A stretch of 64,000 bases of DNA from Noviherbaspirillum sedimenti (GCF_003590835.1 NZ_QYUQ01000002.1:2790001-2854000); one strand, 5' to 3'; positions 1 to 14,235 are shown, counted from the first letter of the stretch. A program made the numbers and translations. The notes: a model not told the origin generated them from the sequence alone.

Positions 1-676
1 CTTCCAGCACTTTCAGGCGCTTGGCGTATTTCTTGATCTTGGCTTCCGACTTGGAATCCTTCAATTCCTGGCGCAGGGTTTCCGCATCGCGATCGATGTC
101 GATCGAACGCAGCAACTCACGGATGCCTTCGGCGCCCATGAATGCGGTGAAGTCGTCGCCGTATTCTTCATACTTGGCGGCGTAGTCGTCTTCCGACATG
201 ATCTGGCACTTCTTCAGCGGGGTCATGCCGGGATCGGTCACGACATAGGCTTCGAAGTACAGCACGCGTTCGATGTCGCGCAGGGTCATGTCGAGGACCA
301 TGCCCAGACGCGACGGCAGCGACTTCAGGAACCAGATGTGAGCGGTCGGCGAGGCCAGCTCGATGTGACCCATGCGCTCGCGGCGAACCTTCGCCAGCGT
401 GACTTCGACGCCGCACTTTTCGCAGATGACACCGCGGTGCTTGAGGCGCTTGTACTTGCCGCACAGGCATTCGTAATCCTTGATCGGGCCAAAGATCTTG
501 GCGCAGAACAGGCCGTCACGCTCCGGCTTGAAAGTACGGTAGTTGATGGTTTCCGGCTTCTTGACTTCGCCGTAGGACCAGGAACGGATTTTCTCGGGCG
601 ACGCCAGGCCAATCTTGATGGCGTCGAATTGTTCATTTTGCTGAACTTGCTTGAATAGATCGAGCAGTGCTTTCAT
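1..676 (-). CDS. rpoC: RNA polymerase subunit beta', N-terminal part (runs off the window)
   Basis: Catalytic subunit of the DNA-dependent RNA polymerase core. Only the first 225 codons are inside the window; the gene continues past base 1. The start is the ATG at 676, whose product begins [20 protein letters not shown] as in proteobacterial beta'. The N-terminal zinc-binding cysteines are visible at C70, C72, C85 and C88, followed by the clamp segment with [14 protein letters not shown]. It follows rpoB in the same direction with a 211-bp spacer and should be co-transcribed with it. No frameshift is seen in the visible part. Confidence 0.98.
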   Translation of the reverse strand, partial: MKALLDLFKQVQQNEQFDAIKIGLASPEKIRSWSYGEVKKPETINYRTFKPERDGLFCAKIFGPIKDYECLCGKYKRLKHRGVICEKCGVEVTLAKVRRERMGHIELASPTAHIWFLKSLPSRLGMVLDMTLRDIERVLYFEAYVVTDPGMTPLKKCQIMSEDDYAAKYEEYGDDFTAFMGAEGIRELLRSIDIDRDAETLRQELKDSKSEAKIKKYAKRLKVLE

Positions 677-837
677 CTGTATCACTCCAGTAAGGCGTGA
701 AAAACGCTTGGCGGTATGTGCGGAAGCATGCATTCGCTTCTACCCTGTTCGCATCGGCGGGAGAGCCCCGCCCTCGCCAGGACAGAGTTCCACCGATACC
801 GGGAACGATTGCCGCTTCCCCTACCTGCCAACAACTG

Positions 838-865
838 CGGGCTGCCGACACATGCCGGCAGCCCG
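838..865. promoter_or_regulatory. Perfect hairpin in the rpoB-rpoC spacer
   Basis: A perfect 10-bp inverted repeat (CGGGCTGCCG / CGGCAGCCCG) with an 8-nt loop lies 22 bp after the rpoB stop. On the plus strand it is followed by TTTT, but no plus-strand gene ends here. On the transcribed minus strand there is no T-run after it, so it is unlikely to be an intrinsic terminator of rpoB. An RNA processing or mRNA-stabilising role is inferred only. Confidence 0.6.
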
Positions 866-887
866 TTTTACTACATTTCGGCCGAAA

Positions 888-4994
<4,107 letters not shown>

Positions 4995-5152
4995 GGACAC
5001 TCCGTGAGTGACAGGTAGGATGAAGAATTCAGGTTTCGCCACGAGAAAGGGGTGCCTTTCCCATCATCTGCGAAAGCTCAAGTCTCGGCTCCCGGTACTT
5101 TCATAAACTTGCTACGGCTGGCTATCCGCTGCAGGCAAGTCGCATTTTCCGC

Positions 5153-5194
5153 AAAAAACAAAAACGACAAAGGAGCCAAAGCCGAAGCCCTCCT
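5153..5194 (-). terminator. Putative partial terminator / attenuator between rplL and rpoB
   Basis: Read on the minus strand, AGGAG...CTCCT flanks a small GGC-TTCG-GC element (5171-5194) and is followed directly by a T-rich run (5153-5170). It sits in the 263-bp rplL-rpoB spacer. A partial attenuator at this position is established for the E. coli operon; its presence here is inferred from the hairpin and T-run only, and the stem is short. Confidence 0.45.
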
Positions 5195-5257
5195 GGGAAG
5201 GTCTCGCACTTTGACTCCGGCGTTACTTGAAACAACCAACGCCCTGGCAAACTGAAA

Positions 5258-5632
5258 TTACTTGATTTCAGCTTTCGCGCCAGCTTCTTCCAGCTTCTTC
5301 TTGGCGGCTTCCGCGTCAGCCTTGGAAACGCCTTCCTTGACTGGCTTCGGTGCACCGTCAACCAGATCCTTGGCTTCTTTCAAGCCCAGGCCGGTGATTT
5401 CGCGCACTGCCTTAATCACGCCAACCTTGTTTGCGCCGAATTCGGCCAGAACAACGGTGAACTCGGTCTGCTCTTCAGCGGCAGCAGCTGCACCGCCGCC
5501 TGCAGGACCGGCAACAGCCATGGCTGCTGCGGACACGCCAAATTTCTCTTCGAATGCCTTGACCAGGTCATTCAATTCCATCACGGACAGCGCACCTACG
5601 GCTTCCAGAATGTCTTCTTTGCTAATTGCCAT
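5258..5632 (-). CDS. rplL: 50S ribosomal protein L7/L12
   Basis: Stalk protein of the 50S subunit that recruits translation factors to the ribosome. It is 124 aa, the usual family length. It has the N-terminal dimerisation helix ([20 protein letters not shown]), an Ala/Gly-rich hinge around residues 36-52 and the conserved C-terminal domain with [25 protein letters not shown]. An ATG start is preceded by an A/G-rich ribosome binding site. It lies 74 bp after rplJ in the same operon; L7/L12 and L10 form the stalk complex. Confidence 0.98.
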   Translation of the reverse strand: MAISKEDILEAVGALSVMELNDLVKAFEEKFGVSAAAMAVAGPAGGGAAAAAEEQTEFTVVLAEFGANKVGVIKAVREITGLGLKEAKDLVDGAPKPVKEGVSKADAEAAKKKLEEAGAKAEIK

Positions 5633-5706
5633 TTAAAACTCCTAAATTATTTTGGGTAATACATCCAATCGGTACCAACGCATGAAGCGAAAACGACATC
5701 CGCGAA

Positions 5707-6204
5707 TTACGCAGCTTCGCTTTCCTTCTTGGCTGACAAAGCAGCCAGACCGCGCACAAATCCCGATACCGGCGCCTGCATCACGCCCAGCAACTGGGCA
5801 AGCAGAACTTCACGGCTAGGAATACTGGCCAACGCAGTCACACCGGCTTTATCCAGTGATTTACCTGCGTAATTACCTGCCTTGACGACCAGTTTGTCGT
5901 TGGTTTTAGCAAAGTCACTGATGACTTTCGCTGCTGCAACGGCGTCCTCGGAGATCGAATAGATCAACGGACCGGTCATTTCGGAGGCAAGGCCAGAAAA
6001 CGCGGTTCCCTCGACAGCGCGACGAGCCAGCGTATTTTTCAATACGCGCAAGTACACACCCTGGGAACGCGCATTGGCGCGCAGTTGCGTCAAGTGACCA
6101 ACCTGGATGCCACGATATTCGGCGACGACGACGGTCTGCGCTTTTGCTACCTGGGCGGAGACTTCGGCGACGACAGCCTTTTTGTCATTCAGATTGAGAC
6201 TCAA
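5707..6204 (-). CDS. rplJ: 50S ribosomal protein L10
   Basis: L10 anchors L7/L12 dimers on the 50S subunit and in many bacteria represses its own operon through the leader. I place the start at the TTG at 6204 (165 aa, [18 protein letters not shown]). A GGAGG ribosome binding site abuts the alternative TTG at 6210 and so has proper 6-nt spacing only for 6204. The visible core is [19 protein letters not shown] and [15 protein letters not shown], typical of L10. A non-ATG start with a strong binding site is notable for such a highly expressed gene and could matter for regulation. Confidence 0.96.
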   Translation of the reverse strand: MSLNLNDKKAVVAEVSAQVAKAQTVVVAEYRGIQVGHLTQLRANARSQGVYLRVLKNTLARRAVEGTAFSGLASEMTGPLIYSISEDAVAAAKVISDFAKTNDKLVVKAGNYAGKSLDKAGVTALASIPSREVLLAQLLGVMQAPVSGFVRGLAALSAKKESEAA

Positions 6205-6520
6205 GATCAACCTCCAAAAATAATGCTCGGTTACTACATAGCCATTGGGCTACTTACCTTGCATCGGTTCGAACACGGCGTCCGAAGTTAGGAGTTCCAT
6301 ACTGGCAGACCAGCTTAGAGACTACAAAACTTGTTCGGGTTCACCATCTGCGTTGGGTAAGGAATAATTATTTTCATTCCCTGTTTATCTTTGTGCCCGA
6401 CTGCTGCACGCCGCCCAACGGTCTTTGATTGCCTGTCGCCCCTGCGCTCCTGCTGCAGGGACGGCAGCCCAAAGATGCGCCCCTCGTCAAATCCAGCCAC
6501 AAGGGGACTTAATTCTTCTT
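6205..6520 (-). promoter_or_regulatory. Candidate L10 leader (rplA-rplJ spacer)
   Basis: This is the untranslated stretch before rplJ and contains no convincing gene. In enterobacteria and many other bacteria the L10(L12)4 complex binds such a leader to repress rplJL-rpoBC translation. The length and position are right, and the region has several short GC-rich complementary segments. I did not identify the exact L10 binding fold, so the assignment rests on position. Confidence 0.4.
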
Positions 6521-6580
6521 AATCAGTTGAGGACAGAGTAATTCGGCGCACGGCGGCGCCTCATAAACTCTGTCCCGCAA
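6521..6580. repeat. Dispersed ~57-bp palindromic repeat, copy 1 (after rplA)
   Basis: Nearly identical to 9085-9142. The outer arms GGACAGAGT (6531-6539) and ACTCTGTCC (6567-6575) are perfect 9-bp complements. Inside is the GC-rich GGCGC...GCGCC arm pair. The copy ends at the rplA stop codon. Hairpin-forming extragenic repeats of this kind resemble REP elements; no transposase gene is nearby. Confidence 0.85.
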
Positions 6581-7273
6581 TTACGACAAACTTGCCTGAT
6601 CCACGCGCACACCAGCGCCCATGGTCGACGAAATCGCGACCTTGCGCAGGTACACGCCTTTGCTGGAAGCCGGCTTGGCTTTGTTCAGCGCTTCGATCAA
6701 GGCCAACAGGTTGGACTTGAGGTCGGCGTCGGCGAACGACTTGCGGCCGATGGTGGCGTGAATGATGCCCGACTTGTCGGTACGGTACTGCACCTGGCCT
6801 GCCTTGGCGTTCTTGACAGCCGTGGCGACGTCAGGGGTAACGGTGCCAACCTTCGGGTTCGGCATCAGGCCACGCGGACCCAGGATCTGACCCAGGGTAC
6901 CGACGATACGCATGGTATCCGGCGAAGCGATGACGATATCGAAAGGCATGTCGCCAGCCTTGACGCGCTCGGCCAGGTCTTCCATGCCGACGACGTCAGC
7001 ACCGGCAGCCTTGGCAGCTTCAGCCTTGTCACCGGAGGCGAACACGGCAACGCGCACAGTCTTGCCAGTACCAGCAGGCAACACCACGGAGCCACGGACG
7101 ACTTGATCCGACTTCTTCGGATCCACACCGAGTTGCACGGCAACATCGATCGATTCGTTGAACTTGGCGGTCGCCAATTCCTTGATCAGTGCGATAGCGT
7201 TATCGAACGGATAGGCCTTGATGCGATCGACTTTTGCTTTTTGCGCCTGGGCGCGTTTGGACAACTTAGCCAT
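6581..7273 (-). CDS. rplA: 50S ribosomal protein L1
   Basis: L1 forms the L1 stalk of the 50S subunit and controls E-site tRNA release. It is 230 aa, the family length. Family blocks are visible: [16 protein letters not shown] at the N-terminus, [36 protein letters not shown] and the C-terminal [16 protein letters not shown]. Its ATG overlaps the rplK stop codon by one base (shared A at 7273), indicating translational coupling. A palindromic repeat begins immediately after its stop. Confidence 0.98.
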   Translation of the reverse strand: MAKLSKRAQAQKAKVDRIKAYPFDNAIALIKELATAKFNESIDVAVQLGVDPKKSDQVVRGSVVLPAGTGKTVRVAVFASGDKAEAAKAAGADVVGMEDLAERVKAGDMPFDIVIASPDTMRIVGTLGQILGPRGLMPNPKVGTVTPDVATAVKNAKAGQVQYRTDKSGIIHATIGRKSFADADLKSNLLALIEALNKAKPASSKGVYLRKVAISSTMGAGVRVDQASLS

Positions 7274-7704
7274 TACAGACCCTCCACCGTGATACCCATT
7301 GAACGAGCAGAGCCGGCGATGGTACGCACAGCTGCTTCCATGTCAGCAGCCGTCAGATCCGGACGCTTGGTCGTTGCGATCTCTTCAGCTTGCTGGCGGG
7401 TGATCTTGCCAACCTTGTCAGTATGCGGCTTGGCGGAACCCTTCTGGATGCCAGCGGCTTTCTTGATCAGGATGGTTGCCGGCGGCGTCTTCATCACGAA
7501 AGTGAAGGACTTGTCGGCAAAGGCGGTGATCACGACGGGAATCGGCAAGCCCGGTTCGACGCCTTGGGTCTGGGCATTAAATGCCTTGCAGAATTCCATG
7601 ATGTTCAAACCGCGTTGGCCCAGTGCCGGACCGATCGGAGGGGAAGGATTTGCTTTACCAGCCGGGACTTGCAGCTTGATAAAACCGATGATTTTCTTGG
7701 CCAT
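7273..7704 (-). CDS. rplK: 50S ribosomal protein L11
   Basis: L11 is part of the GTPase-associated centre of the 50S subunit and is needed for the RelA-mediated stringent response. The start at 7704 gives 143 aa beginning [18 protein letters not shown], matching the family; the frame upstream to 7743 is not conserved. The motif [15 protein letters not shown] and the RNA-binding C-terminal domain with [12 protein letters not shown] are present. It overlaps rplA by one base and follows nusG with a 206-bp spacer. Confidence 0.98.
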   Translation of the reverse strand: MAKKIIGFIKLQVPAGKANPSPPIGPALGQRGLNIMEFCKAFNAQTQGVEPGLPIPVVITAFADKSFTFVMKTPPATILIKKAAGIQKGSAKPHTDKVGKITRQQAEEIATTKRPDLTAADMEAAVRTIAGSARSMGITVEGL

Positions 7705-7887
7705 GATGGCTCCTGTATTGATTGAGTAGTAGCGCCCGTTCACTCATGAAGTTACCAGGGCTCCTCTTGAACTGCTGTACTGCCTGATGCTGCAATGCCG
7801 TTTCACACAACTACAACTGCGTGCCGCCCGACATGGGGCTTGAAATCTGGGTCTTGCGCCGGCGCCTTTAAGGTCAGACTTTTTGTC

Positions 7888-7907
7888 CGCACCGAAAAAC
7901 CGGTGCG
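7888..7907. promoter_or_regulatory. Intercistronic hairpin after nusG
   Basis: CGCACCG and CGGTGCG form a perfect 7-bp stem with a 6-nt loop, starting 4 bp beyond the nusG stop in the direction of transcription. There is no T-run behind it on the minus strand. It may protect or process the mRNA between nusG and rplK; true termination looks unlikely. Confidence 0.4.
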
Positions 7908-7910
7908 TTC

Positions 7911-8507
7911 TTACACCTTCTCGACCTGGCCGAACTCGAGTTCGACTGGAGTTGCACGACCGAAGATGGTCACCGAAACACGGACGCGCGATTTTTCGTA
8001 ATTGACTTCTTCGACGTTACCGTTGAAATCGGTAAATGGGCCATCCTTGATGCGCACCATTTCGCCAACTTCGTACAAGACTTTCGGACGCGGCTTTTCG
8101 ACGCCCTCTTGCATTTGCTGCATGATCTTGTCGACTTCATGCGGTGGAATCGGCGTCGGCTTGTTGGACTTGCCGCCGATGAATCCGGTCACCTTGTTGG
8201 TATTTTTTACCAGATGCCAGGTGTCGTCAGTCATGTCCATCTCGACCAGGACATAGCCCGGGAAGAAACGGCGCTCGGTCACCGACTTCTGACCGTTCTT
8301 GACTTCAACGACTTCCTCGGTTGGCACCAGGATTTGACCGAACTGGCCTTCCATGCCGGCGCGCGCAATGCGCTCGACCAGAGCACGTTGCACACTTTTT
8401 TCCATGCCGGAATAAACATGCACCACATACCAGCGTTTCTTGCTGGCAGCGGCGGGCACGACGTCTTGCGCTACTGCCGGCACGTCGCCTTGAATATTCT
8501 CGCTCAT
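7911..8507 (-). CDS. nusG: Transcription termination/antitermination factor NusG
   Basis: NusG binds the RNA polymerase clamp and links transcription to Rho or to the ribosome. The ATG at 8507 gives 198 aa. After a short Ala/Val-rich leader the NGN domain starts with [21 protein letters not shown] (about residues 22-125). The C-terminal KOW domain is readable as [17 protein letters not shown]. The open frame continues upstream of 8507 through secE in another frame and is not part of the protein. It begins 2 bp after the secE stop, as in most bacteria. Confidence 0.97.
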   Translation of the reverse strand: MSENIQGDVPAVAQDVVPAAASKKRWYVVHVYSGMEKSVQRALVERIARAGMEGQFGQILVPTEEVVEVKNGQKSVTERRFFPGYVLVEMDMTDDTWHLVKNTNKVTGFIGGKSNKPTPIPPHEVDKIMQQMQEGVEKPRPKVLYEVGEMVRIKDGPFTDFNGNVEEVNYEKSRVRVSVTIFGRATPVELEFGQVEKV

Positions 8508-8509
8508 TA

Positions 8510-8890
8510 TTATTTCCAGCCCAGAATCAGGTCGTACAAGACGACTTCCAGCAGCTTGTCGGTTCCCCAGAGAAAAATCGCCATGACGACGACAAATCCG
8601 AAGACGACCCCGGTGATTTGCATGGCTTCCTTGCGGGTAGGCCAAACCACTTTCTTGGTTTCCCGCACCGCTTCCCTGGCAAAGGCCAGGAAATTACGTC
8701 CAGGCTCGGCAGTCCACAGCACCAGCGCTGCCACGACCAAGCCACCAACCAAGGCAGCAGCACGCAGAAGCGTTTGCTGGCCAGCCAACACATAAAAACC
8801 AACAACACCTGCAAGCACGGCGCACACGGCCAATGCGACCTTGATTTTGTCGCTGGACGTGCTTACGGTCTGTACGGGATTGTTAGACAT
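8510..8890 (-). CDS. secE: Preprotein translocase subunit SecE
   Basis: Membrane subunit of the SecYEG translocon. The ATG at 8890 gives 126 aa, the three-helix form as in E. coli. Hydrophobic segments fall around residues 18-36, 42-58 and 97-117. The conserved cytoplasmic amphipathic segment [20 protein letters not shown] lies before the last helix and marks the family. It is immediately followed by nusG (2-bp gap) and preceded by tRNA-Trp. Confidence 0.97.
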   Translation of the reverse strand: MSNNPVQTVSTSSDKIKVALAVCAVLAGVVGFYVLAGQQTLLRAAALVGGLVVAALVLWTAEPGRNFLAFAREAVRETKKVVWPTRKEAMQITGVVFGFVVVMAIFLWGTDKLLEVVLYDLILGWK

Positions 8891-8927
8891 ACTATTTTTT
8901 GCTTTCGGTGCCCTGCACCTGAATCGG

Positions 8928-9003
8928 TGGCAGGGGCGGAGGGCCTCGAACCCCCAACCTACGGTTTTGGAGACCGTCACTCTGCCAATTGAGCTACGCC
9001 CCT
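8928..9003 (-). tRNA. tRNA-Trp (CCA anticodon)
   Basis: Cloverleaf read on the minus strand: acceptor AGGGGCG / CGCCCCT, D arm TAGCTCAATTGGCAGAG, anticodon loop CTCCAAA with anticodon CCA, T arm GGGGGTTCGAGGCCCTC. Discriminator G and an encoded CCA end are present. It lies between tuf and secE, the conserved position for trpT-like genes in this group. Confidence 0.97.
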
Positions 9004-9084
9004 ACAGCTAACTTTTAATGATGCATGCTGCACATCCAGCTTACTACACACTGCACAGCACCACATCATTCTAATTACTTTTCC

Positions 9085-9142
9085 AATCAGTTGGGGACAG
9101 AGTAATTCGGCGCACGGCGGCGCCTCATAAACTCTTTCCCCA
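9085..9142. repeat. Dispersed ~57-bp palindromic repeat, copy 2 (after tuf)
   Basis: Second copy of the 6521-6580 element with only a few substitutions. The outer arms GGGGACAGAGT and ACTCTTTCCCC pair with one mismatch, and the GGCGC...GCGCC inner arms are identical. It ends 4 bp before the tuf stop codon (9149-9147), so in transcript terms it directly follows tuf, just as copy 1 directly follows rplA. Confidence 0.85.
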
Positions 9143-9146
9143 ATGA

Positions 9147-10337
<1,191 letters not shown>

Positions 10338-10465
10338 CTTAGACTCCTAACGATAGTATGAGAATGTTCAGGCACGCGCCCGACCGTCTTGCTGAAACAA
10401 CTGATTGGCGGACAAGCCATCCAGCGCATTATTGCACCCGATTCCGGCCCACCAACCCTGACATA

Positions 10466-10540
<75 letters not shown>

Positions 10541-10584
10541 TTATTCTTGCCTTCCGACACCTCTCGGCGTGTCCAGCACAACTC

Positions 10585-10658
10585 TGGAGCGGGTGAAGGG
10601 AATCGAACCCTCGTCATAAGCTTGGAAGGCTTCAGCTCTACCATTGAGCTACACCCGC
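10585..10658 (-). tRNA. tRNA-Gly (TCC anticodon)
   Basis: Minus-strand cloverleaf with acceptor GCGGGTG / CACCCGC, anticodon loop CTTCCAA (anticodon TCC), T arm GAGGGTTCGATTCCCTT, discriminator T and encoded CCA. The 3' half is similar to the enterobacterial glyT product. Confidence 0.96.
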
Positions 10659-10722
10659 GAGGACTGCAATCTGTTACTTCAAACCGCTCTAGCTTTTCTC
10701 TGCATCGGCCATTTGATTGACC

Positions 10723-10808
10723 TGGTGGAGGGGGCTGGATTCGAACCAGCGTACTCGTAAGAGGGCAGATTTACAGTCTGCTGCCATTAACCACTCGGCC
10801 ACCCCTCC
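10723..10808 (-). tRNA. tRNA-Tyr (GTA anticodon)
   Basis: Class II tRNA of 86 nt with a long variable arm. Acceptor GGAGGGG / CCCCTCC, anticodon stem CAGAC / ATCTG region around loop TGTAAA (anticodon GTA), discriminator A and encoded CCA. It is the first gene after the promoter at 10823-10851. Confidence 0.97.
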
Positions 10809-10822
10809 GCAGGGAACCCCAA

Positions 10823-10851
10823 ACTATAGATATCGCGCGGGGTTTTGTCAA
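10823..10851 (-). promoter_or_regulatory. Strong sigma-70 promoter for the tRNA-tuf unit
   Basis: On the minus strand a perfect -35 TTGACA (10851-10846) is separated by exactly 17 nt from a -10 TATAGT (10828-10823). A G/C-rich stretch follows before tRNA-Tyr at 10808, as expected for a stringently controlled stable-RNA promoter. It should drive tRNA-Tyr, tRNA-Gly, tRNA-Thr and tuf, and possibly genes beyond. Confidence 0.85.
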
Positions 10852-11004
10852 CCAGCATTCATAGTTTGCCTGTATTTTTTTGAGAAAATACGCTCTTCAA
10901 CGGCTTTTGAGCGTCCCTCATATGCCACGATCAGGACAAAATTACATGAATTCACGCCACCTCTCCAAGGCCTGCGGGAACTTGCCGGGGCCGCGAATTC
11001 TACT

Positions 11005-11988
11005 TTAGAAACGGGTTTCGCGTGCTGCTCGCAGGAAATTATCGAGAATCGGCGTGCAGTCGAGCAAGCCCGGCGTGCCGATGCGGTGAAACTCGGGATG
11101 CCATTGCAAACCCATGACAAATGGCGCCTTGCGATAGCGGATCGCCTCGACAATATTGTCACTACCCGAAACCGCTTCCACGGCGAGGTCGCGCCCAAGC
11201 TCCCTGACAGCCTGATGATGAATGGAATTCACCAGCGGTTCAGCATGCTCCGCAAACAGCGGCGCCAGCGATGACCCCTGCGGGAAGTGGATCGGATGGT
11301 AATGACTGTCATAGGCGTCGTCGACATGGGCGATCGCGCTGGGCACATCGGTGGCAATGTCCTGATACAGGGTGCCGCCGAAAGCAACGTTAATCAATTG
11401 ACATCCGCGACAAATGCCAAGCACAGGCTTGCCGGCTTCAATGAATTCATGCAGCAATTCCAGTTCATACATGTCGCGGGCGCGGTCGCCGCTCCATTCC
11501 GGCCTGGTTGCTGCTTGGCTATAAGAATGCGGCGAGACATCCGCCCCGCCTTGCAAAACCAGGCCATCGAGATGCTTGGCATAGTCGCGCAATCTGATAT
11601 TGCTGGGATGCAATAGCCCGGCATTATTCACCGTCGGGATCATGAAGACCAGGACATCGCGCGACATCACCCATTGCGCGATCGATTCTTCCAGATATTG
11701 CAGGGTTTTTCCACGCAAGCCTTTGGCACCGACTTCAGGGTGGAAGATGCGGGCGGAGACGCCAATTCTTAAGGTGCGGCGCATCAAGCGTCGGCCGATC
11801 TGGTTGGAGGCGCTGCGCACCTGTCCTGCCACGATCTTCCAAGCCAGCGACCACGGCGCCTCATCCTGCTTCAGGTAAGCGGGAATTGCCAGATCTCTAT
11901 TTTTAGCGGCAAGCTCCGAAGGTGTGCGCTCACCTTCATTGTTCGGATCTGGCACGGTCGGCGGCAATGATTCTTTCTGATTTGACAT
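11005..11988 (-). CDS. Gamma-glutamyl-gamma-aminobutyrate hydrolase family (peptidase C26, PuuD-like)
   Basis: Class-I glutamine amidotransferase-fold hydrolase; PuuD members cleave gamma-glutamyl-GABA in putrescine degradation. Start chosen at the ATG at 11988 (327 aa, MSNQKESLPP); upstream codons are hydrophobic and not family-like. The nucleophile elbow is GICRGCQLIN with C193, and the catalytic His lies in MGLQWHPEF near the C-terminus. The ~75 N-terminal residues before RIGVSARIF are extra relative to E. coli PuuD. No other putrescine genes are nearby, so the substrate is uncertain. Confidence 0.85.
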   Translation of the reverse strand: MSNQKESLPPTVPDPNNEGERTPSELAAKNRDLAIPAYLKQDEAPWSLAWKIVAGQVRSASNQIGRRLMRRTLRIGVSARIFHPEVGAKGLRGKTLQYLEESIAQWVMSRDVLVFMIPTVNNAGLLHPSNIRLRDYAKHLDGLVLQGGADVSPHSYSQAATRPEWSGDRARDMYELELLHEFIEAGKPVLGICRGCQLINVAFGGTLYQDIATDVPSAIAHVDDAYDSHYHPIHFPQGSSLAPLFAEHAEPLVNSIHHQAVRELGRDLAVEAVSGSDNIVEAIRYRKAPFVMGLQWHPEFHRIGTPGLLDCTPILDNFLRAARETRF

Positions 11989-12095
11989 CGATTCAAGTAT
12001 AAAATAAAGAAAGATGTAGACCGTCAACAATACCAAATTATCCGGGCATCATCGGAAATAGCTAGAATTATGGGTCATTTGCTTCATTTTTCGCC

Positions 12096-12458
12096 ATGAT
12101 CACTCTCTACCATAACCCGCGTTGCTCGAAGTCGCGTGAAGCTTTAGCAATCGTTGAAGAATTTTCCCAGGCCAGGGGATGGCGGCTCGATGTCGTCGAT
12201 TACCAGAAGATCCCCTTGAACCAGGAACAGCTGACCCAGCTACACAGGCAATTGGGCGGCACGGTTCGCGCGATGGTGCGAACGAATGAAGAAGAATACG
12301 CCGCACTCGATCTTGCCCAGGCAGGCGATGCGGAATTGCTGACGGCCTTGGCCAGCACGCCGCGCCTGCTGCAGCGCCCGATCGTCGTCATCGGCGAGCG
12401 TGCGCTGATTGCGCGGCCGCCGGAGCAATTGCCCGCCTGGCTGGATGCCGCGTCCTGA
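12096..12458 (+). CDS. arsC: Arsenate reductase, ArsC glutaredoxin-type family
   Basis: Small thiol reductase of the ArsC/YffB family, 120 aa. The N-terminal NPRCSKSRE places the active-site cysteine at C10, and RPIVVIGERALIARPPE near the C-terminus carries the arginine region typical of true ArsC. No arsenic efflux pump or ArsR regulator is adjacent, so it is a stand-alone gene rather than part of an ars operon. It is transcribed divergently from the C26 hydrolase gene. A Spx/YffB-like function is the alternative. Confidence 0.85.
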   Translation: MITLYHNPRCSKSREALAIVEEFSQARGWRLDVVDYQKIPLNQEQLTQLHRQLGGTVRAMVRTNEEEYAALDLAQAGDAELLTALASTPRLLQRPIVVIGERALIARPPEQLPAWLDAAS

Positions 12459-12527
12459 TTCGGCGTAAACGGCAGCGATTGCAGGGCGGGGCCATTTCGG
12501 GCCATTGCTGGTGATTGCAGTCGTGGG

Positions 12528-14141
12528 TCAGTCCAGGCCGTGCTTGCGCATGATTTGCCGATGCAATTCGGCTAAGGACGCCAGACGTGGATTGGCGGGT
12601 TCCAGCTCGCGGGCGCGGTCGATCAAGCGCCGGCAGCGCTCCCCCAACTGACGATCCCATCCCAGGTTTTCCAGGTATTTCAGGATTGCCACGGCAGCAT
12701 TGAAGATGACTTGCGGATTGTCCGGCAGCTTTTGCACGGCTGCCTGCATCGCCTCCACCGCCCCCTTGTAATCGCCCTGGCGCGCTTTGTCGGCACCGGA
12801 GCTCACCAGCTCGACGACCTGGCGGCGGCTTTCCTGGGCGGTTTTTTCGGCCAGATCGGCGCGGCCATGCCGCTCGAATATGCTCATCGCCCTGGCCATC
12901 TCGGCGCCATTGGCGGCATTGTTCATCACCTCGAGCATGACTTCGCTGGCGCCTTGATCCAGGTTATTGGCCAGGCAGGTATTGGCCAATACCATCTTCA
13001 TCTCGGCCGACATGCCGATCGGTTCGCGGCAGGCGGCCACCGCCGCCTCCAGTTCCTGGGCGGCGCGCACCGCATCGCCCAGCGATTCATGCAGCAAGGC
13101 CGACGAAAGCGCACGGCAAGCCGGCATCTTGTCGTTGCCATTCAGGGATTTCTGCAAATCCCGGATGACCGTAGCCGCTTGCTGGGTATCGCCCTTGGTC
13201 ACCAGGGTCTTGACCAGTTTCACGTGATCTTCCGGATCGCGGAATGTGGAGTAGCGCGCCTTGCTGACGACTTGCTGGAAAGAGCGTTCGGCAATGCCAA
13301 CGTCGCCGGCGGCCAGCGCCACTTCGCCCAGCTTGCGCAGGCGCCGTACGGCATGCGGGGAAATCGCCACGGCGTCCTGCAGCACTTGCTGGGCCTGGGC
13401 CAGCTGGCCGATTTTTTCATGGGTCCTGGCCAGCCAGTCGTAGGCATCCATGTACTTGTTGTTTTCTGCCACCAGCTCCCGCAACAGGCTTTCGGCATCG
13501 GCGAAGCGTTCCTGATGGTAAACGGCCTTGGCCAGACCGAGGCGAGCCCAGGCGACTGTGCGCATCTCAATCAGCTGGCGGTAAATCGTTTCCGCCTGCT
13601 GCGCCTCGCCCAGCGCCATGTGCACCTCCGCCCGCAGCCGCATGAAATCATTGGCATGGCGCGGCTGGCTGGCCGCACCCGTGGCGCAGGCGGTCACCGC
13701 CTCATGCAGGCGGCTTTGGGCGATCAACTGGTGCACCGGCTGGAAAATCGCGCGCTTGTCGAGGGCGCGGACGATGCGCTCGAGCAGCATGTCCGCAGTA
13801 AACGGCTTGAGAATGTAATCGGTGGGACCCAGCTCCGCGGCGCCTAGTACTTTTTCATACGCGCGCTCGGCAGTGACGATGAAGTAAATGGCCCAGAGAC
13901 TGATGATCTGGTTGTGGCGCAAGTCTTCCAGCAACTGCTGGCCATCCTGGCCTTCGCCCAGATCATATTCACAAATGATGATGTCGTAGGACTTCCCTTG
14001 CAGCTGGCGGATCGCCGCCCCGGCGCTGACCGCATGTTCGACTTTGGTCAGATGGCACAAATTCAGCATGTTGTGCAAATTGGCGCGCATGCCCGGGTTG
14101 GGGTCAATGATCAACGCGGTAAGTTGGCTAAAGTCTGTCAT
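12528..14141 (-). CDS. Response-regulator receiver protein with TPR repeats
   Basis: 537 aa with a receiver domain at residues ~6-125 followed by a helical TPR region to the end. In the receiver the phospho-acceptor is Asp60 (CEYDLGEG), the switch Thr is T90 and the conserved Lys is K112 (ILKPF). The acidic pocket shows only one Asp (IIDPN) instead of the usual pair. TPR motifs such as AEVHMALGEAQQAETIYRQL and YDWLARTHEKIGQLAQAQ repeat about every 34 residues. No DNA-binding domain or histidine kinase is adjacent, so the output is probably protein-protein interaction. The partner is unknown. Confidence 0.9.
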   Translation of the reverse strand: MTDFSQLTALIIDPNPGMRANLHNMLNLCHLTKVEHAVSAGAAIRQLQGKSYDIIICEYDLGEGQDGQQLLEDLRHNQIISLWAIYFIVTAERAYEKVLGAAELGPTDYILKPFTADMLLERIVRALDKRAIFQPVHQLIAQSRLHEAVTACATGAASQPRHANDFMRLRAEVHMALGEAQQAETIYRQLIEMRTVAWARLGLAKAVYHQERFADAESLLRELVAENNKYMDAYDWLARTHEKIGQLAQAQQVLQDAVAISPHAVRRLRKLGEVALAAGDVGIAERSFQQVVSKARYSTFRDPEDHVKLVKTLVTKGDTQQAATVIRDLQKSLNGNDKMPACRALSSALLHESLGDAVRAAQELEAAVAACREPIGMSAEMKMVLANTCLANNLDQGASEVMLEVMNNAANGAEMARAMSIFERHGRADLAEKTAQESRRQVVELVSSGADKARQGDYKGAVEAMQAAVQKLPDNPQVIFNAAVAILKYLENLGWDRQLGERCRRLIDRARELEPANPRLASLAELHRQIMRKHGLD

Positions 14142-14235
14142 CTGTCCTGTCAGGCCTACTTGCTTTATGGGAATGGCTGATCACACCAGTATATTACGTA
14201 GAAGCAATAAAACACGCGATAGGCGCCGCTTTTAA

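Noticed and set aside
6315..6500. 61-codon frame in the rplJ leader
   Set aside because: It lies in the expected L10 leader, without a ribosome binding site or similarity.
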